The notes: generated by a model not told the origin, from the letters alone. DNA of 43,967 nt from Pirellulales bacterium (GCA_020847515.1 JADLBW010000194.1:1-43967), one strand, 5' to 3'; shown: positions 9,070-18,345, counted from the stretch's first letter. Numbers and translations: made by a program.

Positions 9070-10566
9070 GTGGCGGACCCAGGCGAGCACCCTCCCGCCG
9101 GCGAGCCGTCCGCCAGTTCGCCAGCCGAGGTCCTGTTCTCCCGATCGGCGGCCCTGTGGGCCGTCCGCTGGCTGCCGGTCGTCGGCCTCTGGGGGGCGAT
9201 GCACCTGGCCGGTCCGCCAATCGGAGTAACGCCGCAGGGCTGGTGGTTCGCCAGCGTCTTCTCGGCGACGATCATCGGATTTCTGACTCGCCCGCTGCCC
9301 ATGGGCCCCATGGTGCTTTCCGGGCTTGTCGTACTGTTGCTGGCGGGCGCCTTTGGCAGCGGCGCCGCGGCCGTCGAGGGTATGCTGGCTGGCTTCGCCG
9401 ACGCCACGGTTTGGCTGGTCGTGGCGGCCTTCTTGATCTCCGGCACGGTGGTCCGCACCGGGTTTGGGCGGCGCGTGGCGCTGCTGCTCATCAGCAGGCT
9501 GGGGCGCACGACGCTGGGCTTGGGTTACTCCATCGCTTCAGCGGAGCTGCTTCTGGGGCCGATCATACCCTCGAACACCGCTCGGGGGGGCGGCGTGATG
9601 TCGCCCATCGTCAATGCCTTGGCGCAGGCGCTTAAATGCAACCCCTACAACGATCGCAGCCGCACAGGGGGCTATCTCGTGCTCTGCGGTTCGCATGCCA
9701 ATCTGATCACCTCGGCGATGTTCTTTACGGGCATGGCGGCGAACCCGCAGCTTCGCAATTTCGCCGCCGCCGACCTTAACGTCACCTGGACCTGGACCAC
9801 ATGGCTTCAAGGCAGTTGGTTGCCTGGCCTGGCCAGCATGGCGCTGTTGCCAGCCCTGTTGTATTGGCTTCAGCGACCAGAATTGACCCATTCGCCGGCC
9901 GCGAAAGAAGAAGCGGCTCATGAGCTCGCTGAAATGGGCCCGTGGAACGCTCGCCAAATCATGTTGGGGGCGTTACTGTTAGCCATGGTTGCCGCCTGGG
10001 CGAGTGAGCCGTTGCATGGCGTCCATGCCGCGGGCGTCGCACTGCTCGGCGTGGCCCTGATACTGGCGTTGGGCCTTGACCGGTGGGTCGATTTCACGGC
10101 CGATCGGGGGGCCTGGGACGCCCTCATGTGGCTCGGCGGCTTGGTGGCTATGGCAGAGCAGTTGGAACGTCATGGCGTGATGACCTGGTTCGCCCACGAG
10201 ATGCAATACTACGTTGCCGGTTTTTCCGGCGTCGCCGCCGCCGTGGTGGTCGCTCTGATCTATTTCTTTTCGATGTACGGCTTTTCGATGTTGACCGGCC
10301 ACATCATGGCCATGGCCAGCGTGTTCTTCGTCGTCGCCCGAGCGGCGTCCGCCCCGCCGCTATTGACCGTCGCACTCATCTCATACTTCTCCAATTTGTG
10401 CGGCTGTCTGACCAATTACTCCACCGGGCAGGTGGTCATCTATTCCGGCTTCGGCTATGTATCGACCCAGCGATGGTTCGCCATCGGGCTGGCGGTCGCG
10501 GCGTTCCATCTGGCCCTCTGGCTGGGAATCGGCATGCCATACTGGCGGGTCCTGGGGTGGTGGTAG
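9070..10566 (+). CDS. SLC13/DASS family anion (dicarboxylate-type) transporter
   Basis: The start is GTG 9070, preceded by GGAGG (9061-9065). The 498-residue product has about 11-12 hydrophobic segments. It carries the DASS hallmark IIPSNTARGGGVMSPI (from about residue 165, with the SNT sodium/substrate loop at 168-170) and the second half-repeat motif LTNYSTGQ followed by YSGFGYVS, which resembles the CitT/2-oxoglutarate-malate translocator branch. It should sit in the inner membrane and move di- or tricarboxylates or related anions, by sodium symport or antiport; the exact substrate cannot be read. No partner gene is evident: the ABC operon ends 123 bases upstream and a separate promoter seems to follow. 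Confidence 0.88.
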   Translation: MADPGEHPPAGEPSASSPAEVLFSRSAALWAVRWLPVVGLWGAMHLAGPPIGVTPQGWWFASVFSATIIGFLTRPLPMGPMVLSGLVVLLLAGAFGSGAAAVEGMLAGFADATVWLVVAAFLISGTVVRTGFGRRVALLLISRLGRTTLGLGYSIASAELLLGPIIPSNTARGGGVMSPIVNALAQALKCNPYNDRSRTGGYLVLCGSHANLITSAMFFTGMAANPQLRNFAAADLNVTWTWTTWLQGSWLPGLASMALLPALLYWLQRPELTHSPAAKEEAAHELAEMGPWNARQIMLGALLLAMVAAWASEPLHGVHAAGVALLGVALILALGLDRWVDFTADRGAWDALMWLGGLVAMAEQLERHGVMTWFAHEMQYYVAGFSGVAAAVVVALIYFFSMYGFSMLTGHIMAMASVFFVVARAASAPPLLTVALISYFSNLCGCLTNYSTGQVVIYSGFGYVSTQRWFAIGLAVAAFHLALWLGIGMPYWRVLGWW

Positions 10567-10626
10567 GCTCTCGGATAAGGGGGAGCCCCCTGCCACTTAC
10601 GTCTTGACCGCTCGTCGAGCTGCTTA

Positions 10627-10655
10627 TCTACAGCGGGCGCCATTCCGGCTATAAT
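10627..10655 (+). promoter_or_regulatory. Candidate sigma70-type promoter of the cytochrome/DUF1549 gene
   Basis: A perfect TATAAT (10650-10655) follows TCTACA (10627-10632, 4/6 to TTGACA) at 17-base spacing. The start codon at 10701 is 45 bases beyond the -10 box, an ordinary leader length. In DNA this GC-rich a perfect -10 hexamer is notable. The 15-mer at 10681-10695 in this leader also occurs at 4097-4111. Confidence 0.45.
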
Positions 10656-10700
10656 CGATGGCAGCCGTCGATCGCTCCTGGAAACCGCCAGGGTCTCATC

Positions 10701-13700
10701 ATGCCCATTGAACGAACGCGATTGAGCGCCGTTGCGGCTCTCGCATTGCTGGCTGTCCTAGCGAACTGTTCGACCACGCGCGCCGCAGAGCCGGCGTCCG
10801 CTCAGACCGGGGAAGCGGTTAGTTTCCGCCGCGACATCTTGCCGATCCTGCGCGCCAACTGTCAGGGCTGCCATCAGCCGGCCCGCTTGGAAGGCGGGGT
10901 CGATCTTACGTCCCAGGCGGGTGTATTGGCCGAAAGCGCCAGCGGCGCGCTGATCGTCAAACCCGGCGACGTCGACGCCAGCGAACTACTGGCGCAGATT
11001 ACGCCGGATGCCTCCGGCGAGGCCGTGATGCCGAAAGACCGCGAGGCGCTCAAGCCAGATCAAATCGACGTTATTCGCCGCTGGATCGCCGCCGGCGCCG
11101 AGTTCGACTCCGCCGCCGACAGCCCCCGCTACGACGCCGATCATCCGCCCCAGTACGCCAGGCCGGCGACGATTACGGCGCTTGCCGTCTCGCCCGATGG
11201 CGCCCTGATCGCCGTGTCGGGCGTCAACGAAACGCTGCTGCTGGACGCGTCAGCCGCGGCCCGCGGCGAGCGGGTCTTGGTCCGTCGGCTCATAGGCCTG
11301 GCGGCGCGGATCGAGTCGTTGCAGTTCTCGCCCGACGGGGCGAAGCTCGCCGTTGCCGGCGGCCTGCCCGGCGAGGTTGGCGAACTGCAAATATGGAACG
11401 TCGCCGACGGCAAGTTGCTCCACTCCAAGACCGTGACCGCCGATACGCTCAGCGGCATCGCCTGGTCGCCCGACGGTAAAAGCGTCGCCTTCGGCGGCGC
11501 CGATACCAATCTGCGCGTCGTCAGCGCCGAGAGCGGCGAGCAAATCATGGAACAAGGCGCCCACAGCGATTGGGTGCTCGACGCTGCGTTTTCGACCGAC
11601 GGCCAATTCGTCGTCTCCGCCTCGCGCGATCAGACGATCAAGCTGATTGAAACAGCCAGCGGGCGCTTCGTTGACAACATCACCGCCGTCTCGCCGGGGG
11701 TTCCGGGCGGACCGATCTTCGCAATCGCCAAGCACCCAACCAGAGATCTCGTCGCCGTCGGCGGCGGCGAAGGAGTGCCGCGCACCTACATGATGCATCG
11801 CGTCGTGGAACGCAAGATTGGCGACGACAGCAACCTGGTTCGCACCTACGGAGCAATGCCGGGTCGAATCTTCGCCGTCGCGTTCAACGCCGACGGCACG
11901 CGCCTGGCAGCCGCCAGCAGCGACGCCGGGCGCGGCCATGTACAGATCTTCGGCGTGCCCGACGCCTTGGTTCCGCCCGACGACGTCAAAGCGATCCAGG
12001 CCAAGACGGTCGACCAGCGCTCGGCTGAGGAACGGGCCCGCATCGAGGCGTACAACCGCGATGGCGCCGACCTTCTGGTCACCGTCGCCGGCAACCTGCC
12101 TTCGGTCTATGCCCTGGCGTTCCACCCCGATCAGCAGTCGATCATCTTTGGCGACGCCGACGGCGTCCTGCGAATCCATCGGGCCAGCGACGGCGCCGAG
12201 CTTGCGCAGCTCGCCGCCTTTGAGGCGACCCCAACGGTTTCCCTGGCCAATGACGGCGCCCGTGCAGAGCCGACGCCGGCCGCTCCCAGCAATCCGCCGC
12301 CCGAATTCCTCACCGACGTGATGCCGATCCTCAGCAAGCTCGGTTGCAATGCCGGCACCTGCCACGGCGCCCGGGCTGGGCAAAATGGTTTTGCGTTGTC
12401 CCTGCGCGGGTACGATCCGATGGCCGATTACCGCTCGCTCACAGACGATCTGGCGGCCCGCCGGGTGAATTTGGCCGATGCCGCGGCGAGCCTCATGCTG
12501 CTGAAAGCCGTCGGCTTGGTCCCGCACGGCGGCGGCGCAGTGACCGACATTGGCTCGCCCCGTTACGAGACGCTGCGTCGCTGGATTGCCGCCGGGGCGA
12601 GGTTCAATGCCGACGCGCCGCGCGTCGTCTCGATTTCACTCGGACCGCAGAACCCCGTGGTAGACGCGGCCGGCGAAACCGTGGCGATGAAAGTCATGGC
12701 CCAGTACTCCGACGGCGGCCAGCGCGACGTGACCGCCGACGCCTTTGTCGATAGCGGCAACGCCGAGTGTGCCAGCGTCGACAAGGCCGGCGTAGTCACC
12801 GCCGTCCGCCGCGGCGAAGCCCCGCTCCTGGCCCGCTACGAGGGCGCCTACGCCGCCACGACCCTCACCGTGATGGGCGACCGCGAAGGATTCCAGTGGC
12901 AGCCGGCGCCGGTCTACAACCACATTGACGAGCTGGTCGACGCCAAGCTGCAGCGCATGAAAATCAATGCTAGCAGCCTTGCCGGCGATGAGATTTTCCT
13001 CCGCCGGGCGTACCTCGATCTGACCGGCCTGCCGCCCACCGCCGACCAGTTGCGAGCCTTCCTGGCCGATCCGGCCGACAGTCGTGCGAAGCGCGAAATC
13101 GTCGTCGACCAGCTTATTGGCAGCGAGGAGTACGTCGAGCACTGGACGAACCGCTGGGCCGATTTGCTCATGGTCAACAGTCGCTTCCTGGGGACCGAAG
13201 GGGCGGCTGCCTATCGGCAATGGATTCGTGCGTCCGTCGCAGAGAACAGGCCCTACGACCAGTTCGTCCGCGAACTGTTCACGACGACGGGCTCGAACCG
13301 CGAACATCCGGCCGGCTCCTACTTCAAGATCCTCCGCACTCCCGATGCGATTGCCGAAACCAGCACGCAAGTTTTCCTCGGCGTCCGCTTCAACTGCAAT
13401 AAGTGTCACGACCACCCGTTCGAGCGTTGGACGCAAAACAACTACTACGGCTGGGCGGCGTTCTTCGCAGACGTGCGACTGCAAAAAGACCCTGAGAGCG
13501 GCGACCGCACGATCGCCGGCACGGCGGTTGAAGAGGCCCGACCGCTGTACGAAATCGTCGACGACGGCGCCGCCGGTCAGGTGACCCACCTCCGCACCGG
13601 TAAGCCCGCTGAGCCCCGATTTCCGTTCGAGGCCGGCGACGCCGGCATCGTCGAGCCAGATGCGGCGTCGAGCGAGACGCAGCCGGCCACCCTCCGGCAA

Positions 13701-15248
13701 CGCGCCGCCGATTGGGTCGTTTCCCCCGAGAATCCGTACTTCGCCGCCAGCTACGTGAACCGCGTTTGGGCCCACCTTATGGGGGTCGGCCTTATTGAGC
13801 CGATCGACGACATTCGCGCCGGCAATCCGCCGACGAATCCAGAGCTACTCAGCTACCTCGCCGAAGAGTTCGTCTCGAGCGGGTTCGATGTTCGCCATTT
13901 GATCCGCCTCATCTGCCGTTCGCGGACCTACCAGCTTTCCCACCATACGGATCGTTGGAACGAGGACGACCGGCGCAACTACTCGCACGCCCTGCCGCGG
14001 CGGTTGCCGGCCGAGGCGCTCTTCGACGCCGTCCATCGGGCCGTCGGCTCGGTCTCGCATCTACCAGGCATGCCGCCGGGCGCCCGGGCCGCGTCGCTGC
14101 CGGATTCGATGGTCGAAACCGAGAGCGGCTTGCTCTCGAAGCTCGGCCGTCCAGCGCGCGAAAGCGGCTGCGAGTGCGAGCGAACCAGCGAACTGCAGCT
14201 TGGCCCCGTGATGGCGCTGATCAACGGTCCGGCGTTCGCCGCGGCGATTGACGACCCGGAAAGCGAGTTGGCGAAGCGGGAAGCTACGACCGACGACGAC
14301 GGGGCCCTGGTCGATGAAGTGTTTTTGCGGGTCCTCAACCGCCCGCCGTCGGCTGATGAACGGCAAAGCGCCGTGGCGCTGGTTTCTGCTCCCGGCAACG
14401 AAGGTGCGGCGCTAGCCGACGCCCTCTCCGCCAAGAAATCCCAGCTCGAAGCAGGCTTCGAGACCTGGCGGGCGGCCAACCGGCCCGTTCGTTGGCAGCC
14501 GCTTATGCCGCTCGCCGCTACGGCCAGCCTGGACGCCGCGCTGGCCGTCGAAGCGGACGGATCGGTCTTTACGGCCTCCGGCGCCGGCAAAGGCGCTTAC
14601 GTGGTCGTTTTCGAGACGCCCCTGGAGACGATTCAAGGCTTGCGGCTCGAGGCGATCGCCGACGACCGGCTTCCCAACAAAGGACCCGGCCGCGCGCCCA
14701 ACGGCAATTTCGTGCTGAATCAACTCCGCGTCTTCGCTGCTACGACGGACAGCCCGGACGAGCGGCGGAAAGTCAAGCTCGCCGAGGTCCAGGCAGACTT
14801 CAATCAAAGCGGATACGAGGCGGCCGGCGCCATCGATGCGAAGCCCGAAACAGGTTGGGCAGTCGCCGGAGGCGCCGGCCAGACGCACGCTGCCGTGTTC
14901 CGCTTCTCGCGTCCGCTGCAGGCCGAAGCCAATACGCGCCTCATCGTAGAACTGGACCAGCAGCACGCGGACGGCCAGCATCTGCTCGGCCGCTTCCGCA
15001 TTTCAGTCACCGGTGAAGAGTGGCCCTACGTCCGGGGCGTCCACCCAGCCCAGTGGCATGCGCCGCTAGCGGCGCGAACGCTAAGCCAGACCGAACGTCA
15101 GCATCTGTTGTCGTATTATTTTTCGCTCGATGCCGACTATCGCGAACTGCAGCAGGCCGAGCGACTATTGGCCAACCCGCGGCTTGCGGCCGTGCAGGAC
15201 CTGGCGTGGGCGCTGATCAATAGCCCCGCGTTTCTATTCAACCATTGA
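10701..15248 (+). CDS. Planctomycete cytochrome c / WD40 / DUF1549-DUF1553 fusion protein (1515 aa)
   Basis: An N-terminal signal sequence (SAVAALALLAVLANCST) is followed by a PSCyt1-type domain with haem motif CQGCH (C54) and typical FRRDILPILRANCQGC / IRRWIAAGAEF elements. Residues about 150-510 are WD40 blades (ALAVSPDGALIAVSG, WSPDGKSVAFGG, SASRDQTIKLIETASG). A second cytochrome-like unit follows (FLTDVMPILSKLGCNAGTCH, C549, spacing CX4CH), then a Big_2-type Ig domain (640-730), DUF1549 (about 737-950, with CNKCHDHPFE at 899) and DUF1553 (about 999 to the end, finishing ALINSPAFLFNH). The 1270-1440 part looks like a discoidin-type insertion within DUF1553. Predicted to be exported and haem-binding; the role is unknown, with polysaccharide metabolism often suggested for the family. 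It joins modules usually encoded separately, and the usual DUF1501 partner gene is absent. Confidence 0.93.
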   Translation: MPIERTRLSAVAALALLAVLANCSTTRAAEPASAQTGEAVSFRRDILPILRANCQGCHQPARLEGGVDLTSQAGVLAESASGALIVKPGDVDASELLAQITPDASGEAVMPKDREALKPDQIDVIRRWIAAGAEFDSAADSPRYDADHPPQYARPATITALAVSPDGALIAVSGVNETLLLDASAAARGERVLVRRLIGLAARIESLQFSPDGAKLAVAGGLPGEVGELQIWNVADGKLLHSKTVTADTLSGIAWSPDGKSVAFGGADTNLRVVSAESGEQIMEQGAHSDWVLDAAFSTDGQFVVSASRDQTIKLIETASGRFVDNITAVSPGVPGGPIFAIAKHPTRDLVAVGGGEGVPRTYMMHRVVERKIGDDSNLVRTYGAMPGRIFAVAFNADGTRLAAASSDAGRGHVQIFGVPDALVPPDDVKAIQAKTVDQRSAEERARIEAYNRDGADLLVTVAGNLPSVYALAFHPDQQSIIFGDADGVLRIHRASDGAELAQLAAFEATPTVSLANDGARAEPTPAAPSNPPPEFLTDVMPILSKLGCNAGTCHGARAGQNGFALSLRGYDPMADYRSLTDDLAARRVNLADAAASLMLLKAVGLVPHGGGAVTDIGSPRYETLRRWIAAGARFNADAPRVVSISLGPQNPVVDAAGETVAMKVMAQYSDGGQRDVTADAFVDSGNAECASVDKAGVVTAVRRGEAPLLARYEGAYAATTLTVMGDREGFQWQPAPVYNHIDELVDAKLQRMKINASSLAGDEIFLRRAYLDLTGLPPTADQLRAFLADPADSRAKREIVVDQLIGSEEYVEHWTNRWADLLMVNSRFLGTEGAAAYRQWIRASVAENRPYDQFVRELFTTTGSNREHPAGSYFKILRTPDAIAETSTQVFLGVRFNCNKCHDHPFERWTQNNYYGWAAFFADVRLQKDPESGDRTIAGTAVEEARPLYEIVDDGAAGQVTHLRTGKPAEPRFPFEAGDAGIVEPDAASSETQPATLRQRAADWVVSPENPYFAASYVNRVWAHLMGVGLIEPIDDIRAGNPPTNPELLSYLAEEFVSSGFDVRHLIRLICRSRTYQLSHHTDRWNEDDRRNYSHALPRRLPAEALFDAVHRAVGSVSHLPGMPPGARAASLPDSMVETESGLLSKLGRPARESGCECERTSELQLGPVMALINGPAFAAAIDDPESELAKREATTDDDGALVDEVFLRVLNRPPSADERQSAVALVSAPGNEGAALADALSAKKSQLEAGFETWRAANRPVRWQPLMPLAATASLDAALAVEADGSVFTASGAGKGAYVVVFETPLETIQGLRLEAIADDRLPNKGPGRAPNGNFVLNQLRVFAATTDSPDERRKVKLAEVQADFNQSGYEAAGAIDAKPETGWAVAGGAGQTHAAVFRFSRPLQAEANTRLIVELDQQHADGQHLLGRFRISVTGEEWPYVRGVHPAQWHAPLAARTLSQTERQHLLSYYFSLDADYRELQQAERLLANPRLAAVQDLAWALINSPAFLFNH

Positions 15249-15297
15249 TGGGAAGAAAGACGCTTGAGCCTTTTGCGACTGGCGGGCGTATGGTGTC

Positions 15298-15317
15298 CCC
15301 CGGTCCCTGGACCGGGG
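15298..15317 (+). promoter_or_regulatory. GC hairpin just before the DUF2585 start codon
   Basis: CCCCGGTCC (15298-15306) and GGACCGGGG (15309-15317) are perfect complements. The stem ends 4 bases before ATG 15322 and covers the only purine-rich stretch that could bind the ribosome. It could limit translation or act as a terminator for the preceding gene, although there is no U-run. A piece of the 4108-4178 repeat lies immediately upstream (15270-15284). Confidence 0.4.
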
Positions 15318-15321
15318 CTAA

Positions 15322-15891
15322 ATGACAGACCGGCTGAAGAAACATTGGGCCGCCGTTGCGGTCGCGCTGATCTCGGCGGCGATGGTGCTGGTCATTCGCG
15401 TTGAAGGCCGCATCTGGTTCTGCAAATGCAATCGCCTTCTGTTCATCGTCGCCGACGCCTGGAGCCCGCATACTTCACAGCACCTGTTCGATCCCTATAG
15501 CCTCAGCCATGTACAGCACGGGCTGATCTTCTACTGGGCGCTTCGCTGGCTGTTGCCGAAAACCTCCTGGCAAACGCGCCTCGTCGCCGCGACCCTCATG
15601 GAAGCCGGCTGGGAAATCATCGAAAATTCCCAGTTCGTCATCAATCGCTACCGTGAAGCGACCGCCGCCCTCGGCTACGAAGGCGACTCGGTGGTCAACG
15701 CGCTGGGCGACCTGCTCAGTTGCGTCCTCGGCTTCGCCATCGCCGGCAGGTTCGGGCTACGGGGATCGATCGCGCTGTTTGTCGGCGTCGAAGTCGGACT
15801 GCTCATCCGCATCCGCGACAGCCTGCTGCTGAACGTCTTGATGTTGTTCTACCCCCTCGATTCGATTCGCGATTGGCAGATGGCAAAGTAG
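15322..15891 (+). CDS. DUF2585 (UPF0314) family membrane protein
   Basis: The 189-residue product has about five hydrophobic segments, beginning AAVAVALISAAMVLVIRVEG. It carries the family-typical run GRIWFCKCNRLLFIVADAW, then SPHTSQHLFDPYSLSHVQHG, and MEAGWEIIENSQFVINRYRE. Length and motif order agree with the DUF2585 family, whose function is unknown. The conserved His/Asp/Glu residues facing the membrane hint at an enzymatic or metal-binding role, but nothing proves it. It stands alone, 73 bases after the DUF1553 gene, with a hairpin over its start region. ATG 15322 fits the family start. Confidence 0.85.
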   Translation: MTDRLKKHWAAVAVALISAAMVLVIRVEGRIWFCKCNRLLFIVADAWSPHTSQHLFDPYSLSHVQHGLIFYWALRWLLPKTSWQTRLVAATLMEAGWEIIENSQFVINRYREATAALGYEGDSVVNALGDLLSCVLGFAIAGRFGLRGSIALFVGVEVGLLIRIRDSLLLNVLMLFYPLDSIRDWQMAK

Positions 15892-16080
15892 CAAAGCCCC
15901 CAGCGTGCAGTCTTTCCTTCCCCCCGAAGCAGGCTTGGAATGCGATCGAGCCAGCGCCAATTCTCCTGAGCTTCCCGTCAACCAGAAACCTGCCGAGACT
16001 GTCGTTTGCACTGTCGCGCTTCGGCCGCTCTAATACGGGCACTTGCCTCTCATCCCGTATGCTCAGCGCAGGAGCCTACC

Positions 16081-17124
16081 ATGCCTCATCCCGAACCGCT
16101 GCGTCGTCTTGTCGCTCCCTTCGATCGCCGCGACTTTCTGCATCGCGCGAGCCAATCGGCGCTGGCCGTCGGCGCGGCCGCATGGCTCTCGCCGCTGGCG
16201 ATGGCCGAAGAGGTCAAGCCGGCGGCGGCAGCGCCAGAGTCGCTGGTGAAATTGCTCTACGAGTCGCTCTCGCCCAAGCAGCGCGAGACGATTTGCTTTC
16301 CCTGGGATCATCAGGATCCACAGCGCGGGCTGCTTCGCACGCGCGTCGCGAACAATTGGAACGTCACCGAGCCGGTTTTAGAGAGCAAGTTCTACACTCC
16401 CGAGCAGCAGGAACTTGTCCGCGGAATCTACCGCGGCATTATCTCGCCGGAGTGGCACGAGCGATTCGATCAGCAGCAGCTCGACGATTCAGGCGGATTC
16501 GGCGTCGGCAACAGCATCGCCATCTTCGGCACGCCGGGCGACGGTAAGAGCGAGTTCGTCATCACCGGCCGTCATATGACGCTCCGTTGCGACGGCGATT
16601 CCGCCGAGAGCGTCGCCTTCGGGGGGCCGATATTCTACGGCCACGACCCGACGGGCACCGGCGACGACAACGCCGCCCACGACGGGAACGTCTTCTGGCC
16701 GCAGGCCGCCGAGGCCAACAAACTTTACCAGGCCTTGGACGGCAAACAGCAAGCCCTTGCGCTGGTCAACAGCGCGCCCAGCGAATCCGACGTCCCCTTT
16801 CGCGGCGCGGGGGGCGAATTCGACGGCATTCCGATCGCCGAGCTGTCCGCCGATCAAAAGGCCCGCGTCCAGGAAGTGCTGCGCAAGCTCATCGACCCGT
16901 ACCGCCAATCCGATCGCGACGAAGCAGTCGCCTGCCTCAAGGCCCAAGGTGGAATCGACGCGTGCCACCTGGCGTTCTATCAGAGCGGCGACATCGGCGG
17001 CGACAAGGTGTGGGATGTCTGGCGGCTCGAAGGGCCGTCGTTTGTGTGGCACTGGCGAGGCTCGCCGCATGTCCATGTCTGGGTGAACGTGGCCAGCGAC
17101 CCGTCGATCAAGCTAAATGCTTGA
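16081..17124 (+). CDS. Tat-exported DUF3500 domain protein
   Basis: ATG 16081 has AGGAG at 16070-16074, 6 bases upstream, so this start is preferred over in-frame codons at 16006. The 347-residue product begins with a twin-arginine signal (DRRDFLHRASQSALAVGAAA, cleavage after AMA). The body carries DUF3500-type features: YESLSPKQRETICFPWDH, SPEWHERF, a central GGFGVGNSIAIFGTPGDGK, FVITGRHMTLRCDGD, FGGPIFYGHDPTG and a C-terminal WHWRGSPHVHVWVNV. GTPGDGK looks like a P-loop but sits in a Tat-exported beta-rich protein, so I do not read it as an ATPase. Function unknown. The protein presumably folds with a cofactor or metal in the cytoplasm before export. No operon partner. Confidence 0.85.
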   Translation: MPHPEPLRRLVAPFDRRDFLHRASQSALAVGAAAWLSPLAMAEEVKPAAAAPESLVKLLYESLSPKQRETICFPWDHQDPQRGLLRTRVANNWNVTEPVLESKFYTPEQQELVRGIYRGIISPEWHERFDQQQLDDSGGFGVGNSIAIFGTPGDGKSEFVITGRHMTLRCDGDSAESVAFGGPIFYGHDPTGTGDDNAAHDGNVFWPQAAEANKLYQALDGKQQALALVNSAPSESDVPFRGAGGEFDGIPIAELSADQKARVQEVLRKLIDPYRQSDRDEAVACLKAQGGIDACHLAFYQSGDIGGDKVWDVWRLEGPSFVWHWRGSPHVHVWVNVASDPSIKLNA

Positions 17125-17220
17125 CGACCGCGGCGGCACAAGGATCCGCGGCGGCGGGTAAACGACGCCGCATACCGGTCTGCCCGTCCAGCCGAAGCGC
17201 CCCGCTCAGCCCAGCGCGGC

Positions 17221-17601
17221 TCACCGCTCGGCCGCCAGGGCTATGGCGATTGCATTGCGGAAGCTCTCCAAGGTGGCGGGCTTCGCGATGCGGGTTACCA
17301 CCGGCTCGTTCTCCACCACGACTTGTCCGGCGTCCGGATGGCCCGACACCAGGATTACGGGAATACCCTTTTCGGCGATTTGCTCGGCAGCCTCCAGTCC
17401 GTCTACCACGGGCATGTCCAGGTCGACGACCGCCACGTCAACGCGCCCCTGGAAGCACCTTTCCAGCAGTTCCGCCCCATTGCCGACGGCACATACGACA
17501 TCGTGCCCCAGATGTTCCAGGAGCTTCACGAAGGTCCTTCGCAGCTCCGGCTCGTCCTCGGCCAAAGCGATTCTGACGGGGACGCTTTGCTGGCGACTCA
17601 T
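17221..17601 (-). CDS. Stand-alone response regulator receiver domain (CheY-like)
   Basis: The 126-residue protein is a single receiver domain: acidic pair E15-D16 (ALAEDEPELR), phosphoacceptor D60 (VAVVDLDMPVVDG), switch serine S86 (ILVSGHPD) and lysine K107 (IAKPAT). There is no output domain, so it should act by binding a partner or relaying phosphate. ATG 17601 is supported by GGAG 8 bases upstream. It is divergent from the Rrf2 gene, and no histidine kinase is adjacent; the cognate kinase must be encoded elsewhere. Confidence 0.88.
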   Translation of the reverse strand: MSRQQSVPVRIALAEDEPELRRTFVKLLEHLGHDVVCAVGNGAELLERCFQGRVDVAVVDLDMPVVDGLEAAEQIAEKGIPVILVSGHPDAGQVVVENEPVVTRIAKPATLESFRNAIAIALAAER

Positions 17602-17843
17602 CTGAGTTGCTCCGCTCGATCATCGAGAATCATCGATCGCGACAGCACGCAACGGGGCTCGCGATGGCACGCGCCGTCGGCCTAAATTGCATTTGCCATG
17701 CCGCGATAGTTCCGAAGCAGATTGCCGCCCCGCTGGCTGATTGCAGTTTTTCAGGAGCCCCATAAGCCTCGGCGCCTCCCGGCCCAAAAGCCCAGGAGCG
17801 GTCCCTCGACGTGCTAGGGTTCAGGCAAAACCGCGGAATTCGA

Positions 17844-17872
17844 TTGGAAAACTGCATATAAGGGTGTAGAAT
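17844..17872 (+). promoter_or_regulatory. Candidate promoter of the Rrf2 regulator
   Basis: TTGGAA (17844-17849) and TAGAAT (17867-17872) are separated by 17 bases, matching 4/6 and 5/6 consensus positions. Transcription would begin near 17879, just before ATG 17893, which argues against the upstream TTG at 17872 as the start codon. Rrf2 proteins often repress their own promoter, but I see no clear operator here. The rest of 17602-17892 holds no gene. Confidence 0.4.
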
Positions 17873-17892
17873 TGTTGCCGAGGCGCCAGACA

Positions 17893-18330
17893 ATGTTACC
17901 TAAAACCGCTGAATACGCTCTCCGCGCGGCCGTCTGGCTGGCGGGCGGCGAAAACCGGATCGAATCGGCCGATGCACTGGCCGAACGCACCAAAATTCCG
18001 CGCCGCTATCTCCACAAAGTCCTGCAAGATCTGGCTCGCGGCGGTCTGGTGCGATCTCAGCCTGGTCCCGGCGGCGGGTATGCCTTGAACCGTTCGCCCG
18101 AAAAGATCTCGATTTTAGACGTCGTCAACGCGGTCGCGCCGCTGGAGCGCATCCGATCCTGTCCGCTCGGGCTGCCGTCGCACACGCGGCTTTGCCCGCT
18201 GCACCGGGAACTAGACCAGGTGTATGCCAACGCCGAAGAGTCTTTGAAGAATGTGACGCTTGCGCAACTGCTCCGCTCGACGAGCACGATCGTTCCCCTG
18301 TGCGACGTGGCGGAGATGCGGGCCGTCTGA
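17893..18330 (+). CDS. Rrf2 family transcriptional regulator
   Basis: The 145-residue protein shows the Rrf2 winged-helix pattern: [19 protein letters not shown] at the N-terminus, then [19 protein letters not shown] (recognition helix) and the wing [15 protein letters not shown]. Cysteines C90 and C101 lie in [17 protein letters not shown], with C137 near the C-terminus. Rrf2 members such as IscR and NsrR use three closely spaced cysteines to hold an iron-sulfur cluster; here only two are near each other, with a histidine between, so cluster binding is possible but uncertain. ATG 17893 gives the family N-terminus. It could sense nitric oxide, iron-sulfur status or another redox signal. Its neighbours give no target. 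Confidence 0.88.
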   Translation: MLPKTAEYALRAAVWLAGGENRIESADALAERTKIPRRYLHKVLQDLARGGLVRSQPGPGGGYALNRSPEKISILDVVNAVAPLERIRSCPLGLPSHTRLCPLHRELDQVYANAEESLKNVTLAQLLRSTSTIVPLCDVAEMRAV

Positions 18331-18345
18331 CCGGGCGAATCGCCA

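Noticed and set aside
11250-12527. Minus-strand open frame of over 400 codons
   Set aside because: It lies opposite the WD40 part of the cytochrome fusion. High GC keeps antisense frames open; no family features or ribosome site.
12636-13775. Minus-strand open frame of about 380 codons
   Set aside because: Antisense of the DUF1549 region, which carries clear motifs on the plus strand.
16531-16551. P-loop-like GTPGDGK in the DUF3500 protein
   Set aside because: The protein is Tat-exported and lacks Walker B or other NTPase motifs.
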